From RHLJ01 sp965222205 (lineage in GTDB: Bacteria; Bacteroidota; Rhodothermia; Balneolales; Balneolaceae), in the NCBI GenBank assembly GCA_965222205.1, contig OZ244932.1:3410001-3474000 (forward strand): a DNA stretch of 64,000 bases, read 5' to 3'. Numbering within the stretch: the first letter of the stretch is position 1; the number at the start of each line of letters is the position of its first letter. Under the pieces are notes generated by a model that saw nothing but the letters and a program-made list of their open reading frames with translations, had not been told where the DNA came from and ran no database searches. Shown one piece after another: positions 1 through 7,944 of the stretch. Both the position numbers and the translations under genes were made by a program.

Positions 1-2
1 TT

Positions 3-941
3 GAAAATCGATACGATGAAGCAATGGCCATCATAGATCGTAACATAAAGCGTACTCCAGACTATAATGGCTCTTATTATTCTAAAGCTTGGTTACTGAG
101 AGATGTACCCTACGGTGAATTAGACACAGCTTTTGAAATGGCTTACGAAGGGTACATAAATGATCCCAAAGACATGGATTTTATGTGGATGGTTTCAAAC
201 ATCGCTCGCGATTTGAACATGCTAAATATGGCAGAATATTTCGGTAATAAAATTTTAGAAACCTATCCAGAGAACCATGCCGGGAGAAGAAACTTGATAC
301 AAACAAGCCAAACCCGAGGAGACTTTGAAACCACAAAAAAGATCATAGATGAACTTACAGAGATCTATGGAGAACGAACTTACGAATTTTTTACGCTTCG
401 TCTTATTGCATATCACTACTCAATAGAAGAATATCAAGAAAGCATTGATCTACTCAAGATAAGGTTCCCTGATTTTCTAGATGAACCTGGTAAAGAAATT
501 ATTAATGATGATCAACGAACTGCTTCTATCTTTTACCTAATACTAGCAGATAAAATGGAGAGAAAAGGAGAAGTTGATATGATCGCAGATCGAATATGTG
601 ATTACAAAGATAAGCGGTTAGGCGAAATGCAGGAAAGCGGACATATCGAGATCTATAACGAATTAGACGTTAAACTATATTGTCAAATTGCATCAAAAGA
701 GTATGAAGAAGCTATAGACGCTTTAGAGCGTTTTCACTTTGAATTAAATTCGAAGGCGAACTGGCCAATGATCCTAACTTCTGAAATCGTCTATTATCCA
801 CTTAAAGACTCGCCATCATACCAACAGTTTGAAGAAAAGCTATATGCCGACCTTGCCTTAATGCGTAGCAATGTTATCAAATACCTAAAAACCGAAGGCG
901 AGTGGCGGGAAGAATGGGAAGTTGAAGATAATTCAAAATGA
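3..941 (+). CDS. TPR-repeat protein, C-terminal part (cut by window start)
   Basis: The reading frame is open from the first complete codon, so the real start lies upstream of the window. An internal ATG at 24 is unlikely to be the start. The visible 313 residues are helical and TPR-like, with paired aromatic/alanine helices such as DMAYEGYIN- and EYEEAIDAL-type segments. No enzyme motif is seen. The last 18 or so residues (YLKTEGEWREEW near the end) nearly match the tail of the next gene, so this is probably the C-terminus of a paralogue of that TolB-like/TPR protein. The final codons and TGA stop lie inside a palindromic repeat. Function is unknown; a scaffold or sensor role is inferred only from the TPR fold. 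Confidence 0.75.
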   Translation, partial: ENRYDEAMAIIDRNIKRTPDYNGSYYSKAWLLRDVPYGELDTAFEMAYEGYINDPKDMDFMWMVSNIARDLNMLNMAEYFGNKILETYPENHAGRRNLIQTSQTRGDFETTKKIIDELTEIYGERTYEFFTLRLIAYHYSIEEYQESIDLLKIRFPDFLDEPGKEIINDDQRTASIFYLILADKMERKGEVDMIADRICDYKDKRLGEMQESGHIEIYNELDVKLYCQIASKEYEEAIDALERFHFELNSKANWPMILTSEIVYYPLKDSPSYQQFEEKLYADLALMRSNVIKYLKTEGEWREEWEVEDNSK

Positions 942-998
942 AAAATTCAAAATTAAAAATTAGACAAACTCTTCCATTCTTAATTTTTCATTTTGAAT
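931..998. repeat. AT-rich inverted repeat between TPR paralogues
   Basis: Two perfect 17-bp arms (931-947 and 982-998, ATTCAAAATGAAAAATT and its complement) are separated by 34 nt. The left arm contains the stop codon of the upstream gene (TGA at 939-941). It could fold in RNA or act as a weak terminator, but it lacks a GC-rich stem. It most resembles a dispersed palindromic repeat. Confidence 0.7.
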
Positions 999-1017
999 TT
1001 TTAATTCGCGAAGCGAT

Positions 1018-3258
1018 ATGAACATTTCGAATTTTTTAGAAGAACTCAAACGCCGTAATGTCTTCAAAGTTGCTACGGCTTACGCCATTGCCGGTTGGTT
1101 GATCATTCAGGTGATTGATACCATTTCGCCACAACTAGGTTTTCCGGAATGGATTCCCCCATTTTTTACCGTTACTGTATTAATTGGATTTCCGCTGGCA
1201 CTTATTTTTGCCTGGGCATTTGAGCTTACTCCCGAAGGGCTTAAGAAATCGAAAGAAGTAGAAATTACCGAATCAGTAACAAGGTCGACTGGAAAAAAAA
1301 TAAACGGGGTAATCATTACGGTACTTTCAATGGCAGTGATTTTTCTGTTGGTTGAGCGGGTGTTTTTTGCAAAGGCATCCATTTTAGAAAGTGCAGAGGA
1401 GTCTTTAAGTTTTGAAACCGCATCAATAGCGGTACTTCCTTTTGAAGATTTTAGCATGGAAGGGGATCAGGAATATTTTGCGGATGGGCTGTCAGAAGAG
1501 CTTTTAAATGTGTTAGCCAAAGTTGAAGAATTAAAAGTAGCAGGGAGAACTTCCTCCTTCAAGTTTAAAGGGCAGAACGAAAACCTGACTCTGATTGGTG
1601 AGGAACTAAAAGTAGATCATATCCTGGAAGGAAGCGTCCGGACCTCAGGAAACCGAATTCGAATTACAGCACAGCTTATCAAAGTAGAAGATGGGTTCCA
1701 TGTTTGGTCGGAGAATTTTGACCGTGAACTTACCATTGAGAATATATTCGACATTCAGGAAGAGATTTCTAAACGAGTAATGGAAGAGTTGAAGGTGCGA
1801 CTTCTTCCTCAGCAAGAAATACAACTCGCTGAGAACCCTACGCTGGATATAGAGGCTTATAATGCATATTTAGCTGCAACTCAGTTAGAAGTAACCGGTG
1901 ACTTGGATGACCTTAAAAGAGCTATTGAAAAGTATAAGGAAGCCATTCGAATCGATCCGACATTTGCCAAAGCTTATGCAAGACTTGCCAGCGCCTATGG
2001 CGAATTAAATTGGGTTGGTAACCTCTCACTGGAAGACATGAAAAAGTTAATGAGAGAAAATATTGATCAGGCACTATTAATTGATGGTAGTCTAGGTGAC
2101 GCATTTAAGTCGCTAGGAGACTATTACTATAATATTGATGATGATGAAAAAGCCCTTGAAACGTATGAACGAGCGGTAGAAATATTACCAGGAGATGTGG
2201 ATGTATTGGATAGTTACCATGACATACTCCATGAGTTTAGCAGACACCCCGAGGCACATAAAGTGCTGGAAAAAGCATACCGAATCGACCCTCTTAACCC
2301 ACATATTGCTTCTGAAATGGCAGGACATTTTATCGCTCAGGAAAGAACTGATGAAGCATTGCCTATTCTGGATCAGGTTTTAGAAAGATACCCTGATTTT
2401 ACGCTTGCTAAAGTTAGAAAGGCAAGTGCATTGGCAGGCTTGGGATATGGTAAGATGGATGAGGCATTTATTCACATTTACGAAGTGTACAAGGAAGATC
2501 CCGAAAATGTAAACCTGATGGTCAGACTTCATGGTCTTGCTCAAAATTTAGGCTTACGGGCATTTCAGAAAGAGTTGATTACCAAAATGGGGGACCTTTA
2601 TCCAAACAATCAATATTACTACTTCATGTTTGCGAATTTCTACGCAGATGAACAAGAATTCGAAACTGTAGAGGAGCATATTGAACAAGGTAGAGGTGTT
2701 TTTTCTGATCGTTTTGAAAAAGACCTCGACACGTTCAGAGCCAGGCTGTTATACCAGAAAGGGTTTAAAGAAGAAGCTATTCAGCTATATGAAGAAACAA
2801 ATTCACATGTTACTAATGAAGAGATAGAAATCACTAATGGAGAAGAGTATCAGGATTTCTATGGCTATTTATTGTACTTAATAAATTCAGAATCACCCGA
2901 TCAGGATAGAATCAAATATCTGACAGACGTAATTTGCGAATATGGTGAGGAAAGAATGGAGTCATCTACACAGGATTTTGAAAGGAAGTATCGAAGTTGG
3001 AGAATAGCAGACTGCCATGCCCTTCGGGGAGAATTAAAGGAATATGTGGCCTTGGAAAGGAAACAGTTTTTCGAATACAAGTTGACAGGTGGGTATTATA
3101 ATTTTTTCACTTTTTCCCGAACAGCAAAAATGTTTGAGGATGAACCAGAGTTCATTGCATTAAGAGAAGATATTTTAACGGAGGTAAACGCTATGAAAGC
3201 AACGGTAGTGAACTACTTGAAAGCCGAAGGCGAATGGCGGGAAGAATGGGCAGAGTAA
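1018..3258 (+). CDS. TolB/FlgO-like domain and TPR membrane protein
   Basis: This 746-residue protein opens with the LKRRNVFKVATAYAIAGW module (residues about 9-30), typical of the membrane N-terminus found in bacterial proteins that combine winged-helix or cyclase domains with TPRs. Membrane helices lie at about 20-38, 48-67 and 97-114. Residues about 135-265 form a TolB/FlgO-like domain (SIAVLPFEDFS, YFADGLSEELL, GSVRTSGNRIRITAQLI). The rest is TPR repeats to about residue 700. The tail ends in EGEWREEW, as in the upstream gene. No cyclase or kinase catalytic domain is visible, so a scaffolding or sensing role at the inner membrane is inferred. The two adjacent genes look like a tandem duplication. 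Confidence 0.85.
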   Translation: MNISNFLEELKRRNVFKVATAYAIAGWLIIQVIDTISPQLGFPEWIPPFFTVTVLIGFPLALIFAWAFELTPEGLKKSKEVEITESVTRSTGKKINGVIITVLSMAVIFLLVERVFFAKASILESAEESLSFETASIAVLPFEDFSMEGDQEYFADGLSEELLNVLAKVEELKVAGRTSSFKFKGQNENLTLIGEELKVDHILEGSVRTSGNRIRITAQLIKVEDGFHVWSENFDRELTIENIFDIQEEISKRVMEELKVRLLPQQEIQLAENPTLDIEAYNAYLAATQLEVTGDLDDLKRAIEKYKEAIRIDPTFAKAYARLASAYGELNWVGNLSLEDMKKLMRENIDQALLIDGSLGDAFKSLGDYYYNIDDDEKALETYERAVEILPGDVDVLDSYHDILHEFSRHPEAHKVLEKAYRIDPLNPHIASEMAGHFIAQERTDEALPILDQVLERYPDFTLAKVRKASALAGLGYGKMDEAFIHIYEVYKEDPENVNLMVRLHGLAQNLGLRAFQKELITKMGDLYPNNQYYYFMFANFYADEQEFETVEEHIEQGRGVFSDRFEKDLDTFRARLLYQKGFKEEAIQLYEETNSHVTNEEIEITNGEEYQDFYGYLLYLINSESPDQDRIKYLTDVICEYGEERMESSTQDFERKYRSWRIADCHALRGELKEYVALERKQFFEYKLTGGYYNFFTFSRTAKMFEDEPEFIALREDILTEVNAMKATVVNYLKAEGEWREEWAE

Positions 3259-3349
3259 TTTTGAATTATAGAATTGAACATTTCTGAAATGGAATATCAC
3301 AAAGGGGTTCCTGTTATAAAATCGCAAAACAGGTACGGCAGGTAGTTAT

Positions 3350-3664
3350 ATGTATACGCTAAAGAAACTTAGGAGAGTATATTTAACTAAAGTTGCAGTA
3401 ATTTTTGTTATCGCTACTTTTTTGGTGAATCAGGCGATAGAAGCCATGGTAGTTGCAGAGTTTATTCCGGTTTGGTCACTCAGAGTTTCGCTGGTACTAA
3501 CAGCGTTGTCTTTTCCTTTGGTAATGTATGTTGCTTATGTAATTATTTACAAGGATCGGGACAAAGAAGAAACGTATGAATCACAGGTTTTGAATACATG
3601 GCTGCTCATTTTCTCTATATTGGTACTTGGCTACGCCATATTTGATCGGTTTTATTTACACTAA
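3350..3664 (+). CDS. Small membrane protein resembling the N-terminal module of the TPR gene
   Basis: A 104-residue protein with three predicted membrane segments (about 12-32, 42-66, 84-100). Its first 65 residues follow the same layout as the N-terminus of the preceding TPR protein: basic LKKLRRVYLTKVA against LKRRNVFKVATAY, then a hydrophobic hairpin with a central proline/tryptophan and a closing LSFPLVMYV against LIGFPLALIF. It looks like a stand-alone version of that membrane module, possibly a partner or a decayed paralogue. It lies 91 bp downstream of the TPR gene, on the same strand and perhaps co-transcribed. No name is assigned. Confidence 0.65.
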   Translation: MYTLKKLRRVYLTKVAVIFVIATFLVNQAIEAMVVAEFIPVWSLRVSLVLTALSFPLVMYVAYVIIYKDRDKEETYESQVLNTWLLIFSILVLGYAIFDRFYLH

Positions 3665-3682
3665 ACAAAAAGGGACAATATA

Positions 3683-3874
3683 ATGGGGATTTTCTGGGAT
3701 TTAATGCAACAGGAAGAACTGGAAAAACAACAGAAAGATGCGGAAACTCTTGAAGAGCGGGTTGATCTGTTAGAAGAAGAACTCAGGAAAACCCGCAATC
3801 TGCTTGTTAAAACACTTCATGTTCTTGAAGAGCACGTAAATATAGATATTGACGGAGATGGTAATATGGGTTAA
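3683..3874 (+). CDS. Small coiled-coil protein
   Basis: A 63-residue acidic protein. Residues about 9-52 are a continuous charged heptad-like helix (QQEELEKQQKDAETLEERVD, then a leucine-rich stretch), followed by a short DIDGDGNMG tail that resembles a calcium-loop-like DxDGDG motif. It begins 18 bp after the small membrane protein, with AAAAAGGGACAATATA before the ATG. It may bind or oligomerise with that protein. Function unknown; it could also be an over-called short reading frame, but codon pattern and spacing favour a gene. Confidence 0.55.
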   Translation: MGIFWDLMQQEELEKQQKDAETLEERVDLLEEELRKTRNLLVKTLHVLEEHVNIDIDGDGNMG

Positions 3875-3900
3875 AAATACTTTTCCCAATATTTCAGGGT

Positions 3901-3957
3901 TTGAACCACGGATTGAATAGATGTTTAGACTTCTCGTATTCACCCTCGCAAAGTCAT
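3901..3957. repeat. Degenerate vestige of the composite repeat
   Basis: TTGAACCACGGATT at 3901-3914 matches the outer arm of the repeats found downstream. ATGTTTAGACTTCTC at 3921-3935 matches the start sequence of DUF6090 genes (ATGCTTAGATTCTTC). CCTCGCAAAGTCAT at 3943-3957 resembles the end of the TCATTGCGAGG-type repeat. No intact gene follows. This appears to be the leftmost trace of the cassette-like region. Confidence 0.6.
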
Positions 3958-4070
3958 ACTTTTGGCAGAAGTGAAAAACCATAAATGCATGTCGTCCAAA
4001 AAATTCATATTTCAGAAAATATTAGATTCTTAGATAAACACACCCCCCCAACATAAACCCCGATTTCATT

Positions 4071-5726
4071 ATGAATAAATTCAAGTATCTCTCTATCACT
4101 TCATTCTTCGTTCTATGTTTAGCTTGTGGTCCGGCGACTGAATACGACCTCATCATACGAAATGGGCAAATCTATGATGGATCAGGAGACACCTCATATC
4201 GAGGAGATGTAGCTATTAATGCAGATACCATTGCAGCCATCGGAAGGATAGGAAGAGCCACCGGAAAAACAGAAATTGATGCAAAGGGGAAGGCAGTTTC
4301 CCCGGGCTTCATTAATATGCTCAGTTGGGCGAATGTAGCGTTGCTTTATGATGGTCGTTCGATGGGCGATATCATGCAAGGGGTTACGCTTGAAGTGATG
4401 GGTGAAGGTCGCTCAATGGGACCGCTCAACGAATCGATGAAAAGACGCATGCAGGAAAACCAGGGAGACCTGACATACGAAGTCGTCTGGAACACACTGG
4501 GAGAATATCTTCAGCACCTGGAAGACAAAGGAGTCTCAACCAATGTAGCTTCATTTGTAGGAAATGGAAGTTTACGGTCTTATGTGATGGGAGTAGAAGA
4601 TCGCGAGGCGACTGAAGAAGAAATGAATCAAATGAAAGAGTTATTGGCGAGAGAAATGAGGGAAGGAGCAGTTGGGGTTTCTTCTTCGTTATTATACGCT
4701 CCCAGTGGATCAGCCGATACCGAAGAACTCATCGAGCTTGCTAAAGTAGCTGCTGAGTACGACGGAATGTACATCTCGCATATCCGAAGTGAGGGAAACA
4801 ATTTGCTAGAAGCCATCGACGAGCTGATCACTATTTCCAGAGAAGCTGGAATCAGGGCGGAAGTGTATCATTTAAAAGCCTCCGGAATTGATAACTGGGA
4901 TAAGATGGATCAGGCCATTCAACTCATTGAAGATGCTCGGGAAGAAGGCCTACCGGTAACCACCGATATGTATAATTATCCGGCCAGTTCAACCGGACTC
5001 CATGTACAGTTACCGGGGTGGGTTCGGGAAGGTGGTGTTCCAGCCACAATCAGAAGATTATCAGATTCATCGTTAAGACAGCGAATTCTGGATGACACTG
5101 AGTTTAGAACACCTCCGGATCGAATTTTGCTGGTTGGATTCAGAAATCCGGAGTTAAGAGGCTACACAGGGAAATATCTTTCTGAAGTTGCGGAAGAAAG
5201 AGGTACTCCACCCGTGCAAACCATGATCGACTTAATTGTTGAGGACGATAGTCGGATTCAAGTGGTTTACTTCTCCATGTCTGAGGATAACATCAGAAAG
5301 AAGATACAGCTACCCTACATGAGTTTCGGTTCAGATGGGGGCTCGATGGCTCCTGAAGGAGTATTCCTTAACCGAAGTACACATCCACGTGCTTATGGAA
5401 ATTTTGCACGCTTACTGGGTAAGTATGTCCGGGAAGAAGGACTCATTTCTTTAGAAGAAGCCATTTATAAACTCACGACACTTCCGGCATCCAATCTTAA
5501 AATTAAAGAAAGGGGAGCGTTAAAAGTTGGCTATTTTGCGGATGTGGTTGTATTCGATCCGGAAAAGATTATCGATCATGCCACTTTCGAAGAACCCCAC
5601 CAGCTTGCTACCGGCGTTGAACATGTATTTGTAAATGGTGGTCAGGTAGTAAGTAACGGTGAGCACACAGGCGCTATGCCCGGCAGGTTTGTTCACGGTC
5701 CCGGGTACGAAGGCGCAAAAAATTAG
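4071..5726 (+). CDS. N-acyl-D-amino-acid deacylase family amidohydrolase (lipoprotein)
   Basis: A 551-residue protein with a lipoprotein signal (hydrophobic 7-17, lipobox LACG with Cys at about 19). It has the D-aminoacylase pattern: YDLIIRNGQIYDGSG start, GDVAI, an AKGKAVSPGFIN segment, VGVSSSLLYAPSGSADTEEL, a metal-site YISHIRSEG, then VYHLKASG, and a late PEGVFLNRSTHPRAYGNFAR. The family hydrolyses N-acyl-D-amino acids or D-amino-acid-containing peptides. Here the usual D-x-H metal motif after PGFI reads NMLSWAN, so the first metal-binding histidine/aspartate appears lost. It may work with one metal, as in D-aminoacylase-like enzymes, or have altered activity. Probably periplasmic or surface-anchored. 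The downstream gap begins with a DUF6090 start vestige only 1 bp after its stop. Confidence 0.88.
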   Translation: MNKFKYLSITSFFVLCLACGPATEYDLIIRNGQIYDGSGDTSYRGDVAINADTIAAIGRIGRATGKTEIDAKGKAVSPGFINMLSWANVALLYDGRSMGDIMQGVTLEVMGEGRSMGPLNESMKRRMQENQGDLTYEVVWNTLGEYLQHLEDKGVSTNVASFVGNGSLRSYVMGVEDREATEEEMNQMKELLAREMREGAVGVSSSLLYAPSGSADTEELIELAKVAAEYDGMYISHIRSEGNNLLEAIDELITISREAGIRAEVYHLKASGIDNWDKMDQAIQLIEDAREEGLPVTTDMYNYPASSTGLHVQLPGWVREGGVPATIRRLSDSSLRQRILDDTEFRTPPDRILLVGFRNPELRGYTGKYLSEVAEERGTPPVQTMIDLIVEDDSRIQVVYFSMSEDNIRKKIQLPYMSFGSDGGSMAPEGVFLNRSTHPRAYGNFARLLGKYVREEGLISLEEAIYKLTTLPASNLKIKERGALKVGYFADVVVFDPEKIIDHATFEEPHQLATGVEHVFVNGGQVVSNGEHTGAMPGRFVHGPGYEGAKN

Positions 5727-5727
5727 G

Positions 5728-5956
5728 ATGCTGAGTTTTTTCTTAAAAACAACTTTTGAGCCGCTGATTAACCGGATGATTGGATTAGCACGGATGTTCT
5801 TTTTTCCGTCATATCGAACGAAGGTGAGACATTTAAAAATGGTGTTTGAAGGAATGAAATCTTTAGACTTCTCTCCTTAGACAAGCTCAGGATTCGAAGT
5901 GACAAGAGAGGTATCCGTGCCATTACTTAATTATAAAAATCCGCGGTTCAACAATC
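5728..5956. repeat. Composite nested palindromic repeat, copy 1
   Basis: It starts with ATGCTGAGTTTTTTC (5728-5742), a worn copy of the DUF6090 gene start, directly after the upstream stop. The outer palindrome runs 5754-5952: TTTTGAGCCGCTGATTAA on the left, AATCCGCGGTTCAA on the right, with inner GCACGGAT/ATCCGTGC pairs. Nested inside is a second palindromic family (GTCATATCGAA at about 5808 and TTCGAAGTGAC at about 5893). The element ends a few bases before the true DUF6090 ATG at 5957. Confidence 0.8.
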
Positions 5957-6739
5957 ATGCTTAGATTCTTCAGAACCATCCGAAAAAAACTTATGGAACA
6001 GAATAAAATTCGTACTTATCTGCTCTATGCCATTGGGGAAATATTATTGGTAGTAATTGGAATCTTGATCGCGCTGCAGATTAATAACTGGAATGAAGAA
6101 AGGAAGTTGGAGGCAGATAGAATTTTACTTCTTTCTGAAATGAAATCAGATTTCGAAACCACAAGATTACGGTTAAATAATAGTACGATTAATTCCAATG
6201 GAAGAATCTCACGCCAAGAAAAATTTCTCTCATTAGCTTATAAAAAAAGCACAGGCGTGCCTATTGATTCTATCCAGTATTACTTAGGGGCAGCTTTTGA
6301 ACTAACACAGATACAACCTCTACTTACAAGTTATAATCAGGCAGTTTCGACTGGGAAAATAAGTTTAGTCAAAAATCCTTTTTTATCTGAAAAGATCGCA
6401 GAGTTTCTACTCTCCTATAAATTCTACAATGAGCATATCATCCTAAGTGGTAATATGTTTTATAATACCTCAATTTGGGAGTTAAGGAAAGAAATTGGAA
6501 CCTTGCATTCGCTAGAAGGTGATGAAGCTGATTTAAATGTTAACAGGGTAGTTTATCCCGATGCTTATCCTATGTCAGATAAGGAATTCAGGACCTATAT
6601 TTCTCAACCTCACGTATTTGCAGCATTTGAAAACTTCTTAACCTTACACTACAACATTAGAGATATGTTTCTTGCTATGGATAAGACCGCTGAAGAAATC
6701 ATAGAACAGCTTAATGTATTGTTAGCAGAGGCTAAATAA
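5957..6739 (+). CDS. DUF6090 family membrane protein (member 1)
   Basis: A 260-residue protein. Residues 1-50 carry the family signature: MLRFFRTIRKKLMEQNK, then RTYLLYAIGE, one membrane helix at about 25-42 and INNWNEERK. The remaining 210 residues are a soluble, probably periplasmic helical domain (starting with a coiled coil, LEADRILLLSEMKSDFETTR) that varies between paralogues. Function is unknown for the family. It is the first of four copies in 7 kb, each preceded by palindromic repeats. The first 55 nucleotides are nearly identical between copies while the C-terminal domain diverges, so homologous exchange at the 5' end is plausible. Confidence 0.88.
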   Translation: MLRFFRTIRKKLMEQNKIRTYLLYAIGEILLVVIGILIALQINNWNEERKLEADRILLLSEMKSDFETTRLRLNNSTINSNGRISRQEKFLSLAYKKSTGVPIDSIQYYLGAAFELTQIQPLLTSYNQAVSTGKISLVKNPFLSEKIAEFLLSYKFYNEHIILSGNMFYNTSIWELRKEIGTLHSLEGDEADLNVNRVVYPDAYPMSDKEFRTYISQPHVFAAFENFLTLHYNIRDMFLAMDKTAEEIIEQLNVLLAEAK

Positions 6740-6748
6740 AACTAACTT

Positions 6749-6991
6749 ATGCTACGCTTCTTCCAACAAACAAGATTTGAACCACGGATTAACCGTATAA
6801 TTGGATTAGCACGGATGATCTTTTTCTGTCATGTCGAATGAAGGTGAGACATCTAAAAATGGTGTTTGAAGGAATGAAATCTCTAGACTTCTCTCCTTCG
6901 ACAAGCCAGGATTCGAAGTGACGAGTCAGGAATCGGTACCATCCTTTAATCCCTAAAATCCGCGGTTCAACACTTATGTTTAGATTTTTCC
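6749..6991. repeat. Composite nested palindromic repeat, copy 2, flanked by two gene-start vestiges
   Basis: ATGCTACGCTTCTTCC at 6749-6764 follows the upstream stop. The composite palindrome (6775-6970) has the same outer (TTTGAACCACGGATTAA ... AATCCGCGGTTCAA) and inner (GTCATGTCGAA ... TTCGAAGTGAC) arms as copy 1. It is followed by ATGTTTAGATTTTTCC at 6976-6991, which matches a DUF6090 start but hits a stop two codons later. The next 125 bp (6992-7116) hold no gene I can support. GGGGAAAATTATATATAAAA near 7089 may be a worn trace of the DUF6090 membrane-helix codons. Confidence 0.78.
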
Positions 6992-7116
6992 TGTAGCATA
7001 GAAATATAAACGGCAGAAACAGAAGTAGAAAAATAAGCCAATCTTTGAAGATCAGGTACTTTTTCAGTTAATTGGATTTTTAATAATCGGGGAAAATTAT
7101 ATATAAAATAGTAGGG

Positions 7117-7605
7117 ATGTTTGTGCTTTGCATGATCTTAGCATGCAGCTATTCGGAACCACAAACACCATCAAATCCGCGTTTTAATCACGCCATGTTG
7201 TTTGTGATTGATGCGGAGGTTTCAAGGGCGTTTTATGAAGAAGCCTTTGGGATGCAATTCTATAAGCATCTTTCAGAGATGGTTATATTCAACGAAGAAT
7301 CAGAAAATGATACTCTGGCGATCAATATTACTTTGATGAGAATGCCGGGATATAAATTCAACTATGAATTTGCACAATCCCCTGTAGCAGGTGATTCCAC
7401 ACTTCAGTCGCCTCACTATCAGCACGTAGGAATCGAAGTAGACGACATTGATGCTTCAATAGAAAGAGCAGAGAAAGCCGGAGCTGAACTAGCTGTACAA
7501 AAAAGACATCTGAAAGCCGGAGACATCGAAGCAAAAACGGTGTTTTTTTATGGGCCGGATGGAGAGCTGATTGAACTGATGGAAATGGTTGAGGGTGATT
7601 TCTAG
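7117..7605 (+). CDS. VOC (glyoxalase/bleomycin resistance) family lipoprotein
   Basis: A 162-residue single VOC domain. A short hydrophobic start with an LACS lipobox (Cys at about 11) suggests export and lipidation, though the signal is short and the true start could be a non-ATG codon upstream. The domain begins with NPRFNHAMLFVIDAEVSRAF (metal-type His in the first strand) and ends with HVGIEVDDIDASIERAEKAG and FFYGPDGELIELME, where His and Glu could complete a metal site. VOC domains catalyse isomerisation, lyase or dioxygenase reactions, or bind ligands; the substrate here cannot be told. The gene is framed by palindromic repeats on both sides. Confidence 0.8.
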   Translation: MFVLCMILACSYSEPQTPSNPRFNHAMLFVIDAEVSRAFYEEAFGMQFYKHLSEMVIFNEESENDTLAINITLMRMPGYKFNYEFAQSPVAGDSTLQSPHYQHVGIEVDDIDASIERAEKAGAELAVQKRHLKAGDIEAKTVFFYGPDGELIELMEMVEGDF

Positions 7606-7639
7606 ATGCTCTGTGTCTATCACTATATAAAACTTAGGC

Positions 7640-7817
7640 CGTCATTGCGAGGCACTCAGCAAGGCAAGTGCCGTGGCAATCTCCTGAAATATACCCGAAT
7701 AGAAGAGATTGCTTCGTCGATGTTAATCAAATCCTTTTTCAAAGTTGTATACTCCTCGCAAAGACAGGCTTTTACTTTAAAAGGAGGGGCGCTTGCTTAG
7801 ATTCTTCCGCCAAATCC
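7640..7817. repeat. TCATTGCGAGG-type repeat plus DUF6090 start vestige
   Basis: CGTCATTGCGAGGCACTC at 7640 onward, GTGGCAATCTC at about 7672, its partner AGATTGCTTCGTCG at about 7706, and CTCGCAAAGACAGG ending near 7769 form a bipartite palindrome of a family common in bacterial genomes. After it, TTGCTTAGATTCTTCCGCCA (from 7793) matches the DUF6090 start (Leu-Arg-Phe-Phe-Arg) but runs into a stop. Bases 7818-7902 show nothing else. Confidence 0.75.
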
Positions 7818-7944
7818 TAAGTAATGGCAGGGTAAGCTCGTCTAAACGCACATTAAATATTAAGCCGGGGATTGGAGAATCGGGCTCAACAAGCTATGTT
7901 CCATGAAACATCAAAAAACTACTACTAATCAATCATATACTACT

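Noticed and set aside
5659..5880. 73-codon plus-strand frame over the end of the amidohydrolase
   Set aside because: Overlaps the real gene in another frame and then repeat DNA.
7606..7800. 64-codon plus-strand frame after the VOC gene
   Set aside because: Mostly the TCATTGCGAGG-type repeat; no protein features.
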